Source: Streptomyces sp. NBC_01314 (GTDB lineage Bacteria > Actinomycetota > Actinomycetes > Streptomycetales > Streptomycetaceae). Taken from it: DNA of 64,000 nucleotides. The stretch covers positions 11,263,817-11,327,816 of the forward strand of contig NZ_CP108394.1 in NCBI RefSeq assembly GCF_041435215.1. The letters run 5' to 3'. The number at the start of each line of letters is the position of its first letter. The stretch's first letter is position 1. The position numbers and the translations under genes are program-made. Under the pieces are notes generated by a model. The model searched no databases and was not told where the DNA came from. It saw nothing but the letters and a program-made list of their open reading frames with translations. Below, in pieces: positions 25,114-34,101 of the stretch.

Positions 25114-26463
25114 TCAGCGCGGTGAGGGGCCGGGCCAGATGGCCGAGGCGTCGTCGCGGTGAGGGTCGGGCAGGCGGACCGGGCGGACGGGGACGGGGCG
25201 CTCGTGTCCTTCGGCGAAGGCTGTCCACGGGGCGGGGTGGCCGGAGTAGCACAGGGTGGTCAGGGCGAAGACGTTGTCGGCGTAGACCTCGATGTACTCC
25301 CCGACGGTGAGGATGCGCAAGGTGGTGGCGGGGTTTGTCAGGACGGTCTCGCCGAGCCGGGTCCCGTCGGGGCCGGTGATCCAGAGGTTCTTGCCGTCGC
25401 AGCCCACGGCGAGGGCGCAACGGCCGCCGCCGGGCGTGTCCGTGCGCAGGGTGATCTCGACCGGGCCGGAGATGTCGATGTCGCCGACCGCGTGCGGGGC
25501 GGGGCGGTCGGTCTCTTCGCCGAGCCAGCCGTCCAGGCCGGGCCACCATTGCAGTCGGGGCGCGCAATCGCCGTGAACGACAAGGGATTTGGGCTGGGCG
25601 AGCATGCCGCGGCACCGCTGCCCGGTGTCGGTGAGGCCGACTTGGCGGGGCGTGGTGTGCAGTACGACGCGGGAGCCGTCGGGCGCGGCGATGACGCGCG
25701 GGGCGTAGGTGCCGGTCGGGCCGAGCGGGCCGCGCCGGGTCCAGGGGCCCCGCAGGCTCGGGGCGGTCCACGCCTCGAAACCGCGGGTGGCGCCGATGGA
25801 GCCGAGCAGCAGCCAGGTTCCGTCGTCGAGGTGTTCCAGGACCGGGCACTCCAACTCGTCGACGTCGCCGGGTGAGATGAGCGGCGGGTGGACGGTCCAG
25901 TGCTCCAGGTCCTCGGAAGTGGCCAGCGCGACGCAGCCGCTGACCTCCACCGGGAGGGAGGCGTCGCTGGCGCAGACGACCATGACCCAGCCGTCCCTCT
26001 CGTCGTCGCGTACGACGAACGGGTCGCGCCAGCCCATGCGTTCACCGGTGCGGTACCAGCGCGGATCAGCCTCGACGACCGGCACGCTCCCGTGGCGGCG
26101 CCAGGCTGTGCCGTCGGTGCGCCCGGAGTGCGCCAGCCCGATGGACTGGAGGGGCCAGCCGCCCGGTGTGAGACCGCTGACGCCCGTGTAGAACATCGCC
26201 ATTCCGTCGCCGTGAGGGATCGGATGCATCGTCCACACCGCCTGCTGGTCGAAGCGGCCCGGCAGACCGTTGCCGAAGGGGGTGCCCTGGGGCTGCCAGT
26301 GGACCAGGTCGGTGGAGGTGGCCCGGCCGTAGGAGGTCTCCATCCGCAGATGGTCGAAGTCCGTTGTCCAGGGCCCCTGCAGGTGCAGCACCGCGTACGT
26401 GCCGTCCTCGTCGCGCAGGACGGCGAAGTCGTTCACGCAGAGGCCGGGCGGGGCGTATCGCAT
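25114..26463 (-). CDS. GH32-like (beta-fructosidase fold) glycoside hydrolase
   Basis: A 449-aa, cytoplasmic-looking five-bladed-propeller hydrolase. GLCVNDFAVLRDEDG sits where GH32 enzymes have the nucleophile Asp (NDPNG). GWRDPFVVRDD is the RDP transition-state motif. VDELECPVLEHLDDGTW is the EC acid/base motif. A C-terminal beta-sandwich follows (GPVEITLRTD). The expected reaction is hydrolysis of a fructofuranoside such as sucrose or a fructo-oligosaccharide. Family 43 or 68 relatives of the same fold are alternatives. AGGA precedes the ATG at 26463 by about 8 bases. It is divergent from lacI and first in its operon. Confidence 0.78.
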   Translation of the reverse strand: MRYAPPGLCVNDFAVLRDEDGTYAVLHLQGPWTTDFDHLRMETSYGRATSTDLVHWQPQGTPFGNGLPGRFDQQAVWTMHPIPHGDGMAMFYTGVSGLTPGGWPLQSIGLAHSGRTDGTAWRRHGSVPVVEADPRWYRTGERMGWRDPFVVRDDERDGWVMVVCASDASLPVEVSGCVALATSEDLEHWTVHPPLISPGDVDELECPVLEHLDDGTWLLLGSIGATRGFEAWTAPSLRGPWTRRGPLGPTGTYAPRVIAAPDGSRVVLHTTPRQVGLTDTGQRCRGMLAQPKSLVVHGDCAPRLQWWPGLDGWLGEETDRPAPHAVGDIDISGPVEITLRTDTPGGGRCALAVGCDGKNLWITGPDGTRLGETVLTNPATTLRILTVGEYIEVYADNVFALTTLCYSGHPAPWTAFAEGHERPVPVRPVRLPDPHRDDASAIWPGPSPR

Positions 26464-26555
26464 GCACAGGTCCTGTCGCTCCACAGCGCCCAAACGTGTG
26501 CGCTGACGCTGGATAACAAAAAGGTCTCTTGAGAACCGGCCCAAGTAAATATGAA

Positions 26556-26569
26556 CGCAAACGCTTGCG
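26556..26569. promoter_or_regulatory. LacI-type operator
   Basis: CGCAAACGCTTGCG is a dyad (CGCAA/TTGCG) of the type bound by LacI/GalR repressors. It lies between the GH32-like gene (minus, 92 bases away) and the LacI gene (plus, 74 bases away), so it probably controls both. Confidence 0.72.
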
Positions 26570-26643
26570 CAACAAGGTGGGCGGGTTTACGGTCACGTCA
26601 CCCACAGATCACACCGATGTGAAATCAACGGGAGGTATCCGCC

Positions 26644-27666
26644 GTGACGGCCAGCATCACCGATGTCGCCCGCGCCGCCGGAGTCTCGGCGTCCACCGTG
26701 TCCCGCGCGCTGCGCGGCCGGCCGGGGGTGTCACAGGAGGTACGGGCGCAGATCACGGCCCTGGCCGCCCAACTCGGCTACACCGCCTCACGCTCCGCCT
26801 CCAGCCTGGCCAGCGGGCGCACCTACACCATCGGGGTCGTGGTCCCGTACGTGGGCCGCTGGTTCTTCGGCACCGTCCTGGATGCCGCCGAGCGCGAGTT
26901 CAGCGCCGCCGGCTACGACGTGCTGCTGTACAACCTGGGCTCGCCGGAGACACGCAAGCGCTTCTTCACCAAGCTGCCGGTCCGCAAGCGCGTGGACGCG
27001 GTGCTGTCGCTCCTCATTCCTGACGATGCGGAGTCCGCCGCACTGCGCTCACTGGGGGTGCCGCTGGCCACCACGGTCGGCGGCACCCGGCCCGGCTTCA
27101 CCGTCGTCGGCATCGACGACCGGGCCGGCACCGAAAGCGCCGTACGGCATCTGGTCAACCTCGGCCACCGCCGCATCGGCATGATCAGCGGATCCAGCGG
27201 GCCGCTGCACTGGACCACCCCGATCGAACGCCGCAACGCCTACCTGGACGTACTGACCGAGGCCGGGATCGAGCACGACCCGGCCCTGGAGGCCGACGGT
27301 GACTACACCGTCGAGGGCGGCGAGCGGGCGATGACCGAGCTGCTGGCCGCCTCCCGGCCGCCGACCGCCGTGTTCGCGCAGTCCGACGAGATGGCGATGG
27401 GCGCCCTGCGCGCCCTGCGCCGCCACCGCCTCAGGGTCCCTGACGACGTGTCCGTCGTCGGCTTCGACGACCACGAACTCGCCGACGTGGTCGGCCTGAC
27501 CACCGTCGCCCAGCCGGTCGCCGACCAGGGCGCCCAAGCCGCCCGGCTGCTGCTGCGCCAGCTGGACGAACCCGACACCGAACCGCCCGCCGAGCAGGTG
27601 CAGATGCCCATCCGCCTCGTCCTGCGCGAGACCACCGCCCCGCCCCGCCCGCGCGGCCCGCAGTAG
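26644..27666 (+). CDS. LacI family sugar-responsive repressor
   Basis: A 340-aa LacI/GalR protein. The HTH and hinge read SITDVARAAGVSASTVSRAL, then RGRPGVSQEVRAQI and SRSASSLASGRTYTIGVVVP. The periplasmic-binding-protein-like effector domain contains VVGIDDRAGTESAVRHLVNL, FAQSDEMAMGALRAL and DVSVVGFDDHELAD. GGGAGG precedes the GTG at 26644 by about 8 bases. It is expected to repress the divergent GH32-GH1 operon and the downstream ABC genes until a sugar binds. The inducer is unknown. Confidence 0.9.
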   Translation: MTASITDVARAAGVSASTVSRALRGRPGVSQEVRAQITALAAQLGYTASRSASSLASGRTYTIGVVVPYVGRWFFGTVLDAAEREFSAAGYDVLLYNLGSPETRKRFFTKLPVRKRVDAVLSLLIPDDAESAALRSLGVPLATTVGGTRPGFTVVGIDDRAGTESAVRHLVNLGHRRIGMISGSSGPLHWTTPIERRNAYLDVLTEAGIEHDPALEADGDYTVEGGERAMTELLAASRPPTAVFAQSDEMAMGALRALRRHRLRVPDDVSVVGFDDHELADVVGLTTVAQPVADQGAQAARLLLRQLDEPDTEPPAEQVQMPIRLVLRETTAPPRPRGPQ

Positions 27667-27740
27667 CTGCCCGAAAGCCCCACACCCCCACGCCCGGCAA
27701 GCACATCGTCGAACCCTCGCCACAGCACGGAGGCACAGCC

Positions 27741-29081
27741 ATGAGCTCGACCAGCAGAAAGCACCGCCGCACCGCATGTACGGCCCTGGCCCTGGCCCCC
27801 CTGGTGGCGCTGGCCGCCTGCGGCTCGGGCAGCGGCACCGATACCTCCGCCGAGGCCGGGAGCGGCAAGGGCACCATCAGTGTCTGGGCCCACCAGGGCC
27901 AGAAGAACGAGGTCAGTGCGCTGCAGAACGCGGTGAAAGCCTTCAACTCCTCACAGAGCAAGATCAAGGTCGACCTGAAGCTGATACCCGACGCCGACTA
28001 CACCAAGACCATCACCGCCACCAACGCCTCCGAGCTGCCGGACGTGATGGAGTTCGACGGCCCGACCATGGCGAACTTCGTCTACAACAAGAAACTCGCC
28101 CCGATCGACACCTTCGTCTCCGCCAAGACCATGGACAACGCCACCGACGCGAACAAGGCGCAGGGCGAGATCGACGGCAAGCACTACGGCCTGGGCATGT
28201 TCGACTCGGGTCTCGGTATCTACGGCAACAAGAAGCTGCTGGACGCCGCCGGCGTGAAGTACCCGACCGGCCTGTCCGACGACTGGACAGCTGAGGAGTT
28301 CACCGCCGCGCTCAAGACGCTGAAGGCCAAGGACTCCGACGGCAAACCCCTCGACCTCCAGGAGAGCGGCGGCTATGCCAACGAGTGGGGCACCTACGGC
28401 TTCGCCCCGATCGTCTGGTCAGCCGGCGGCACCCTCCTCAAGGACGGCAAGGCCGAAGGCGCCCTCGACACTCCGGCCGTGGTCTCGGCCCTGAAGACCT
28501 TCCAGTCCTGGAAGACCTACGTCGACCCCAACACCGACGGCAACGCCTTCGCCAAGGACCGCGTCGCCCTGAGCTGGGTCGGCCACTGGATGTACCCCGC
28601 CTACAGCGAGGCCCTCGGCGACGACCTCGTCGTCCTGCCACTGCCCGACTTCGGCAACGGACCCAAGACCGGCCAGGGCTCCTGGGCCTGGGGCATCGGC
28701 GCCGACAGCAAGAACGCCAAAGCCGCCGGCACGTTCCTGGACACCCTCCTGGACGACACCAACGTCACCGCCATGACGACCGCCAACGGCGCGGTGCCCG
28801 CCACCAGGACCGCGCTCGCCAAGAGCAGCCTCTACCAGCAGGGCGGCCCGCTCCAGCTCTTCGCCGACCAGCTCGCCAAGCCCTGCGGCGACAGCGACAT
28901 AACCTCCTCCTGCGTCGCCGTCACCCGCCCGGTGACCGCCGGATACCCCGTGATCACCTCGAAGTTCAGCGAGGCCCTGAACTCCATCTACGGCGGCGCC
29001 GACCCCAAGAGCGCCCTGGAAAAGGCCGCCCGCGCCATCGACCAGGACTTCTCCGACAACGCCGGCTACAAGATCCCGTAG
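27741..29081 (+). CDS. ABC sugar transporter solute-binding lipoprotein
   Basis: A 446-aa family 1 extracellular solute-binding protein. The signal peptide ends in the lipobox LVALAACGSG, so it is anchored outside the membrane. GTISVWAHQGQKNEVSALQN and LPDVMEFDGPTMANFVYNKK are typical of sugar-binding CUT1 proteins. GLGMFDSGLGIYGNKKLLDA and GQGSWAWGIGADSKN complete the hinge and ligand regions. GGAGG lies just upstream of the ATG. It feeds the two permeases downstream. The substrate is probably an oligosaccharide handled by the GH1 and GH32-like enzymes. Confidence 0.9.
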   Translation: MSSTSRKHRRTACTALALAPLVALAACGSGSGTDTSAEAGSGKGTISVWAHQGQKNEVSALQNAVKAFNSSQSKIKVDLKLIPDADYTKTITATNASELPDVMEFDGPTMANFVYNKKLAPIDTFVSAKTMDNATDANKAQGEIDGKHYGLGMFDSGLGIYGNKKLLDAAGVKYPTGLSDDWTAEEFTAALKTLKAKDSDGKPLDLQESGGYANEWGTYGFAPIVWSAGGTLLKDGKAEGALDTPAVVSALKTFQSWKTYVDPNTDGNAFAKDRVALSWVGHWMYPAYSEALGDDLVVLPLPDFGNGPKTGQGSWAWGIGADSKNAKAAGTFLDTLLDDTNVTAMTTANGAVPATRTALAKSSLYQQGGPLQLFADQLAKPCGDSDITSSCVAVTRPVTAGYPVITSKFSEALNSIYGGADPKSALEKAARAIDQDFSDNAGYKIP

Positions 29082-29141
29082 AACCCAGCGGCCGGGGCGG
29101 GCACGGCAGCCGCGCCCGCCCCGCCGGGAACAGGACCTCCC

Positions 29142-30149
29142 GTGACATCCGTGGAACCCGCGCACACCGCACCGCCCGGCCCGGAGCAGACCTCATCCGT
29201 GACACCCGTGAAGCCCGCGCGGATGACGCGATCGGCGCGGCCGGGCCCCAAGAACCGCGACTGGCTGCACGGACTGCTCATGTCCGCCCCGGCCGTCGTC
29301 GGACTCATCGTCTTCGTCGGTGTGCCCTTCGGCTACGCCGTCGTCCTCTCCTTCTACAACGTCCGCCTCGGCTCCCCGCTGGAACCGACCTGGTTCGGGA
29401 TCGAGCAGTACCGGCGCCTGTTCACCGACCCCGACCTGTCCGGCCCCTTCCTGCGGGCACTGCTGAACAACCTGACCTTCGCCGTCATCGTCGTACCCGT
29501 CCAGACCGCCCTCGCCCTCGCCCTCGCGATCCTGCTCAACCGCAAGCTCAAGGCCATCGGACTGTTCCGGTCCCTGTTCTTCATGCCGGTCGTCTTCCCC
29601 ATGGCCCTGGTCGCCGTGATCTGGCGCCTCATACTCGCCCGCAGCGACCAGGGCATGCTCAACTCCGCACTGGACGCGGTGAGTTTCGGCAACTGGGGCG
29701 CCTTCGACTGGCTCGGCGACTCCGCCACCGCGATGGCCTCGATCATCGTGCTGTCCATCTGGCAGGGTGTCGGCTTCCAGATGGTCATCCTCCTGGCCGG
29801 CCTCCAGCAGATCCCGGGCGAACTCTACGAGGCCGCCGAACTCGACCGCGCCTCCCGCTGGCAGCAGTTCCGCCACGTCACCCTGCCCGGCATCCGCGGC
29901 ACCCTCGTCTTCGTCGCCACGCTCACCTCCGTGCTCTCCTTCCGCGTCTTCGACCAGGTCTACGTCCTCGTCCGAGGCGGCGGGCTCGACGAGGACGCCA
30001 CCCGCACCGTGATGTACCAGGCCGTCACCACCGCCTTCGACCAGAACAACATCGGCCAGGCGTCCGCGATCACCGTCGTCTTCTTCCTGATCGTCGTCGT
30101 CCTGACGCTCATCCAGCGCCGCGTCGTCCGGCCCGGAAACGAGGACTGA
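29142..30149 (+). CDS. ABC sugar permease (MalF type)
   Basis: A 335-aa integral membrane protein with six helices after a ~45-residue polar N-terminus. The EAA loop that contacts the ATPase is ELYEAAELDRASRWQQFRHV. GTG at 29142 is preceded by AGGA. No ATP-binding subunit lies in the cluster; streptomycete CUT1 systems commonly share the MsiK ATPase encoded elsewhere. It is followed by its partner permease after 3 bases. Confidence 0.9.
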   Translation: MTSVEPAHTAPPGPEQTSSVTPVKPARMTRSARPGPKNRDWLHGLLMSAPAVVGLIVFVGVPFGYAVVLSFYNVRLGSPLEPTWFGIEQYRRLFTDPDLSGPFLRALLNNLTFAVIVVPVQTALALALAILLNRKLKAIGLFRSLFFMPVVFPMALVAVIWRLILARSDQGMLNSALDAVSFGNWGAFDWLGDSATAMASIIVLSIWQGVGFQMVILLAGLQQIPGELYEAAELDRASRWQQFRHVTLPGIRGTLVFVATLTSVLSFRVFDQVYVLVRGGGLDEDATRTVMYQAVTTAFDQNNIGQASAITVVFFLIVVVLTLIQRRVVRPGNED

Positions 30150-30152
30150 CCC

Positions 30153-30995
30153 ATGGGCACCACCCCTACGCCCCTGCGCCGCTTCATGGACTACGCCGTA
30201 CTCAGCGTGCTGGCCTTCGTCTTCGTGCTGCCCGTGATCTACCTGTTCCTGGGCAGCCTCAAGCCGTCCGACGAGGTCCTCAACGGCCTGTCCGGCTTCC
30301 TGCCCACCAACCTGTCCTTCGACAACTATTCCGCCGTCCTGAGCAGCCTCAACTCCGACAGCACCGGCTACTTCTGGCGCTTCATGGGCATCTCGCTGCT
30401 GCTGGCCTTCGTCGTCGTCACCGGCGGCCTGTTCGTCAACTCGATGGCGGCGTACGGCCTTTCCCGGCTGAAGTGGCGCGGCAGGCAAGCCGTCTTCACA
30501 CTCATCCTGCTGCTGATGCTGGTCCCGTTCGAGTCGGTGGCCGTCCCGCTCTTCTACATGTTCAACGACCAGCGCAACACCCTCTACATCCTGGCGCTCC
30601 CCTTCATCGCCAACGCCTTCTCCGTCTACCAGTTCCACACGTTCTTCCGCTCGATCCCACCGAGCATCGAGGAAGCCGCCCGCATCGACGGCGCGGGCCC
30701 CTGGCGCACCTTCTTCGCCATCATCGTCCCCATGTCGAAGCCGGCCTTCGCCTCCGTGGCGATCCTGACCTTCCTCATCCAGTGGGGCTCCTTCCTGTGG
30801 CCCGTACTGATGGTCTCCGACCCCTCGGTCCGGCCACTGCCGCTGGAGATGAGCGTCTTCCAGGGCCAGCAGCCCCCGGACTGGGGACAGATCCTCGCCT
30901 TCGGCGTCCTCCTGGTCCTGCCCGTCCTGGTGGTCTTCGCCTTCTTCCAACGCTGGTTCGTCCAGGGCGTCGCAAGCTCCGCCGTCAAGGGCTGA
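30153..30995 (+). CDS. ABC sugar permease (MalG type)
   Basis: A 280-aa permease with six helices. The EAA motif is SIEEAARIDGAGPWRTFFAI and the C-terminal end is FFQRWFVQGVASSAVKG, the usual VxGxxxGAVKG terminus of MalG-like subunits. It pairs with the MalF-type permease 3 bases upstream to form the channel. It is the last gene of the transport operon and is followed by two hairpins. Confidence 0.9.
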   Translation: MGTTPTPLRRFMDYAVLSVLAFVFVLPVIYLFLGSLKPSDEVLNGLSGFLPTNLSFDNYSAVLSSLNSDSTGYFWRFMGISLLLAFVVVTGGLFVNSMAAYGLSRLKWRGRQAVFTLILLLMLVPFESVAVPLFYMFNDQRNTLYILALPFIANAFSVYQFHTFFRSIPPSIEEAARIDGAGPWRTFFAIIVPMSKPAFASVAILTFLIQWGSFLWPVLMVSDPSVRPLPLEMSVFQGQQPPDWGQILAFGVLLVLPVLVVFAFFQRWFVQGVASSAVKG

Positions 30996-31001
30996 GGAAA
31001 A

Positions 31002-31024
31002 GCCGAGAACCTGCACCTCTCGGC
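31002..31024 (+). terminator. Hairpin after the sugar-transport operon
   Basis: GCCGAGA at 31002-31008 pairs with TCTCGGC at 31018-31024, with a 9-base loop. It starts 6 bases after the permease stop, the normal place for an operon terminator. Confidence 0.65.
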
Positions 31025-31119
31025 CCCTACCCACGACAGGAGCCCTGCTCCCAGGCCCGGCGCCACCCCCGCACCGACCACACGAATCCCGCGGACGGCC
31101 GGTTCCAGGACGAAACACC

Positions 31120-31150
31120 GCCGGGTACGGCCGGCCGAACCGTACCCGGC
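31120..31150. terminator. Strong hairpin between convergent genes
   Basis: An 11-bp perfect stem pairs GCCGGGTACGG at 31120-31130 with CCGTACCCGGC at 31140-31150, with a 9-base loop. It lies in the ~310-base gap between the permease gene and the convergent FG-GAP gene and probably terminates in both directions. The rest of the gap shows no gene. Confidence 0.68.
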
Positions 31151-31306
31151 AACCTCATGTCAGCAGACGCTCAGGTGCTGACACTCGCCCGCCGGCACGG
31201 TCACCCGCCCGCCGGCGCACGGTCCTTCTCCGTCCAGACCCCCGCTCAAGCGCCAACAGCCGGGTCAGGCGGAGCACACCCTGGTACAGGGACGGCAAGC
31301 GGATGC

Positions 31307-32743
31307 CTAAAGCCCCAGCACTTCCCCGTACTTGATGGCGCCGTGGGGCAGCGCGAAGCCGAACGGGGTCAGCGACTTGGCCAGCGGGTACGTCTCCTCC
31401 ATGCTGCTCGGCACGAACCAGACGCCACCCGACCTGGGCTCACCGGCGTTCTCCCCGGGCGCGCTCACCGCGGTGTCCCACAGGCCGTCACGGTTGTAGT
31501 CACCGACGGCCACCTGGGCGCCGAAGCGGTCGCCTGCCTCGGCCGTGCCGGGCATGTTCGGAGTGCTCTGGCTGCGGGCCAGACCCCCGTAAGGGCCGTT
31601 CTCCGTACCGTTCATGACGACGTATCCGCCCGCGTCCTTCACGGTGCCCACGTCCTCACCGGGCACGCCGACCACCAGTTCCGGACGGTTGTCACCGTTC
31701 AGATCACCGGCGGCCAGCGCCGCGCCGAAGTCGTCGCCCGCCTCGGCGGTACCGCCGACCTCCGGATTCGACTGGGTGATGCAGTCGCTCTCGGTACCGA
31801 ACTGCGCGGTCTTCGAGCCCTTGAACAGGAGCAGCGCACCGCCGAGCCGGTCCTGGCAATGCGTCGTCTCCGACTCGGGATTGGCCTGTACGAGGCCGAC
31901 CACGAGGTCGTCGGTGCCGTCCCCGTCGAAGTCGGCGGCGGCGAGCGCGCTGCCGCGGTCGGCGTCGGCCCACCACCGGGCGGGCTTGGCCTGCTCGTCC
32001 CAGCGCGTGATGAAGGTGCCGGAGTCGTCCAGGGCCTGCCAGGCGGTGGCGAGGTCATCCCGGCCGTCGCCGTCGAAGTCGCCGGTGACCAGGTCGCGGG
32101 TGTCGCCGCCCATGCCGTAGTTGCGCAAGGTGGTGGTGGTCACCGGGGCGGCGGTGAGCGGGCCCGGGCGGAACCGGAGCGCGCCGGCCTCCTCGTCCTT
32201 CTCGCCGTACGCGAGGTCTGTGTCGCCGTCGCCGTCGTAGTCACCCGTGGCGATGGTGCTGCCGATGCTGCTGTACTCGGACACACCCCTGGCCACGGTG
32301 GTGCCCTTGACGTTCCACTCCGAGCCGTCCAGGACGGTGATGGTGCCCTCGTCCTTGAGCTGATCGGAGGTGAGCGACTCGCCGCTCGCGCCGACGACGA
32401 GCTCGAAGACACCGTCGCCGTTCACGTCGACGGGTGCCACGGAGGAGCCGAAGCGGTCGCCGGCCTCGGGCGTGCCGGGTATGCCGGCCTCAGCCTGGCT
32501 GAAGACACCGGTGGACTGGTACGGGCTCTGCGCGCCGCCATAGATCACGCTGACGTAGCCCGCCATGGCCTTGCCGTCCACCGTGGCGTTGGGCATGCCG
32601 ACCGCGATGTCCGCGTATCCGTCACCGTTGAAATCGAACCGCGCAGTCGTCGCAGCCGCGGCGCTCCCGGCGAGCGGCAGGGTCAGGCCGGCTGCGGTGA
32701 GTGCCGCTACGGCGGCGGTAGCGGCCAGGGTGCGTGCGCGCAC
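31307..32743 (-). CDS. Secreted FG-GAP (integrin-like beta-propeller) repeat protein
   Basis: A 478-aa secreted protein. The signal peptide is RTLAATAAVAALTAAGLTLP with an ALA-like cleavage site before ATTARFDFNG. About seven FG-GAP repeats follow, each with a calcium-binding DxDGDGxxD-type loop: DFNGDGYADIAVG, DVNGDGVFELVVG, DYDGDGDTDLAYG, DFDGDGRDDLATA, DFDGDGTDDLVVG, DLNGDNRPELVVG and DYNRDGLWDTAVS. Such propellers are adhesion or enzyme-support folds. No catalytic domain is attached. GGGAG precedes the GTG at 32743 by 6 bases, deciding the start. Confidence 0.85.
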   Translation of the reverse strand: MRARTLAATAAVAALTAAGLTLPLAGSAAAATTARFDFNGDGYADIAVGMPNATVDGKAMAGYVSVIYGGAQSPYQSTGVFSQAEAGIPGTPEAGDRFGSSVAPVDVNGDGVFELVVGASGESLTSDQLKDEGTITVLDGSEWNVKGTTVARGVSEYSSIGSTIATGDYDGDGDTDLAYGEKDEEAGALRFRPGPLTAAPVTTTTLRNYGMGGDTRDLVTGDFDGDGRDDLATAWQALDDSGTFITRWDEQAKPARWWADADRGSALAAADFDGDGTDDLVVGLVQANPESETTHCQDRLGGALLLFKGSKTAQFGTESDCITQSNPEVGGTAEAGDDFGAALAAGDLNGDNRPELVVGVPGEDVGTVKDAGGYVVMNGTENGPYGGLARSQSTPNMPGTAEAGDRFGAQVAVGDYNRDGLWDTAVSAPGENAGEPRSGGVWFVPSSMEETYPLAKSLTPFGFALPHGAIKYGEVLGL

Positions 32744-32886
32744 GGTGGACTCCCATAGTCGAAAGAGGAACTGAGGGCGAAGACTTACGGGGATGTGACT
32801 CACGAGGCATGCGAACGGTTGTGTGAAGGTGGCCGCCCGGTGGACACGGCCTGCTTCAGCTCGCGTTCGCCCCGAAGTCCGCCGGA

Positions 32887-33333
32887 GTGAAGCGCCGCGC
32901 AAGATCCAGGTCTGTCCCGGCCCGCCACCCCGCCGCGCGGAACAGGATGGCGTACGGCCTGTTCGGCCTCGCCCTCTGCGTGGTGGCGGGGCTGTCCTCC
33001 TGGATCACGGGGTGGACCACCGCCGAGACCGGCCGGGCATCCCGCCGCCCAGTCACACGGTCGACCGGGGCCGCGGGGACAGCCACCCGCACCTGTGCGA
33101 CGGCTGCAAGACGCGGGCGCTCGAAGCGGAGCGGCACGCGGAACAGGCCGAGCAGGAGCGCCAGGAGCAGGAGTGCCAGGAGACGGAGAGGGCACAGGCC
33201 ACAAAGGGCCGGCGGTCGGCGGCCGGCTCGGGCCCTGGCGCGGCTGACCCGGGCAAGCCACCCGTGCCAGCGCGAGGGCTTGCCCAGGGGCGCCTGGTCA
33301 GGCCCTCGTTGTCGGTGGCGGCTGCGAGGCTGA
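32887..33333 (+). pseudogene. Possible frameshifted small membrane protein
   Basis: One frame carries a plausible membrane helix, MAYGLFGLALCVVAGLSSWI, then turns Arg/Ser-rich. Another frame, from about 33090, reads protein-like text (HLCDGCKTRALEAERHAEQA). The two together look like one small gene broken by a shift. No good ribosome site is present. Low certainty. Confidence 0.25.
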
Positions 33334-33338
33334 ACCGT

Positions 33339-33611
33339 ATGGACAGCGACGATGAGCAACTGCTGCGCGGCCGGATCTACGGAGCCGACCACGAACACCC
33401 GGGCCCGAAGCCGGGACGGCGCTACGCCGAACTGGTGGGCGGGCCGCTGGACGGACTGCTGCTCGACATCACCGGCTGGAGGCCGGAGGAGATCGACGGC
33501 GGTGTCTCCCTCCTCACGGAGCTCGGGCAGTTCGGTCCCGGGGGCCGGGCGCTGTACGACCCTCGCCCCGGCGACCCGGCCCGCTGGGACTGGGGCGGCG
33601 ACAGCCCCTGA
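33339..33611 (+). CDS. Small hypothetical protein
   Basis: A 90-aa soluble protein from the ATG at 33339: MDSDDEQLLRGRIYGADHEH, then YAELVGGPLDGLLLDITGWR and a terminal WDWGGDSP. The 'YAELVGGPLDG' stretch is common in short uncharacterised streptomycete proteins often found on mobile elements. No strong ribosome site precedes it. A 14-bp palindrome CACCCGGCCGGGTG at 33619-33632 may end its transcript. Confidence 0.6.
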   Translation: MDSDDEQLLRGRIYGADHEHPGPKPGRRYAELVGGPLDGLLLDITGWRPEEIDGGVSLLTELGQFGPGGRALYDPRPGDPARWDWGGDSP

Positions 33612-33705
33612 CCAACCGCACCCGGCCGGGTGAATCCACCGCCCCGGCGGAACCTCAACTGCTCCGGACACTTGCTGATCAGCTTGCCCACCACGCCCGC
33701 GCGGG

Positions 33706-34000
33706 TGTGATTGAGGGGTTCGCAGTTGGTGTGGTGGGTTGGGTGTGAGCTGTGGTGTTGATGATTTTTTGAGAAGAGGGAAGGGCGTTTCTGGGGTCCT
33801 TCCGGCGATGGTCGCGAGGCTTCTGACCTGCGGTTGTTGGGGGTCTGTTGATAAGGCTGGTGTGGTGTTGGGGATGGTTTCTTGTACCTAATGGAACGGT
33901 GCGTGTTCGTGCTGGTCAGGGGCTTGCTGTGTGGTTGGGATGGCCGGTCGCTGGCGGGTGGGGCCGGGGAGTAGGTCGGTCATCGAGGCCGGGAGGACGG
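33706..34000 (+). repeat. GT-rich gap with a transposon-end-like motif at 33706
   Basis: The 490-base gap 33612-34101 has no gene. From 33706 the plus strand reads TGTGATTGAG and then, 8 bases on, AGTTGGTGTGG. That resembles the proven terminal repeat at 55659 and 58208 (TGTGACTGAGC then AGTTGGCGGG). Further GTTGG copies follow at about 33740, 33832, 33873 and 33936, and the strand is markedly G/T-rich, unlike its surroundings. I propose this is a diverged left end of the Tn7-like element. The five bases before it (GCGGG) do not match a duplication at any right end I can see, so this is tentative. Confidence 0.38.
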
Positions 34001-34101
34001 GGTGGCTGTGGAACGATCAGGGTGTAGTCCGGCGTGTCCTTGGGACGGTCAGCTCTCCGGTCGGGGCGCTGGCCTGGGCCGGCCGATAGGGGGTGGCGCC
34101 G

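Noticed and set aside
28385..32758. A 1457-codon open frame on the plus strand across the sugar-transport genes and FG-GAP gene
   Set aside because: It is the off-frame reading of well-supported genes on both strands; composition is Arg/Pro/His-rich with no domain, a common artefact at high G+C.
33049..33060. TGTGACTGGG on the minus strand as another transposon end
   Set aside because: The similarity stops after ten bases and lacks the AGTTGG box, so it is probably chance.
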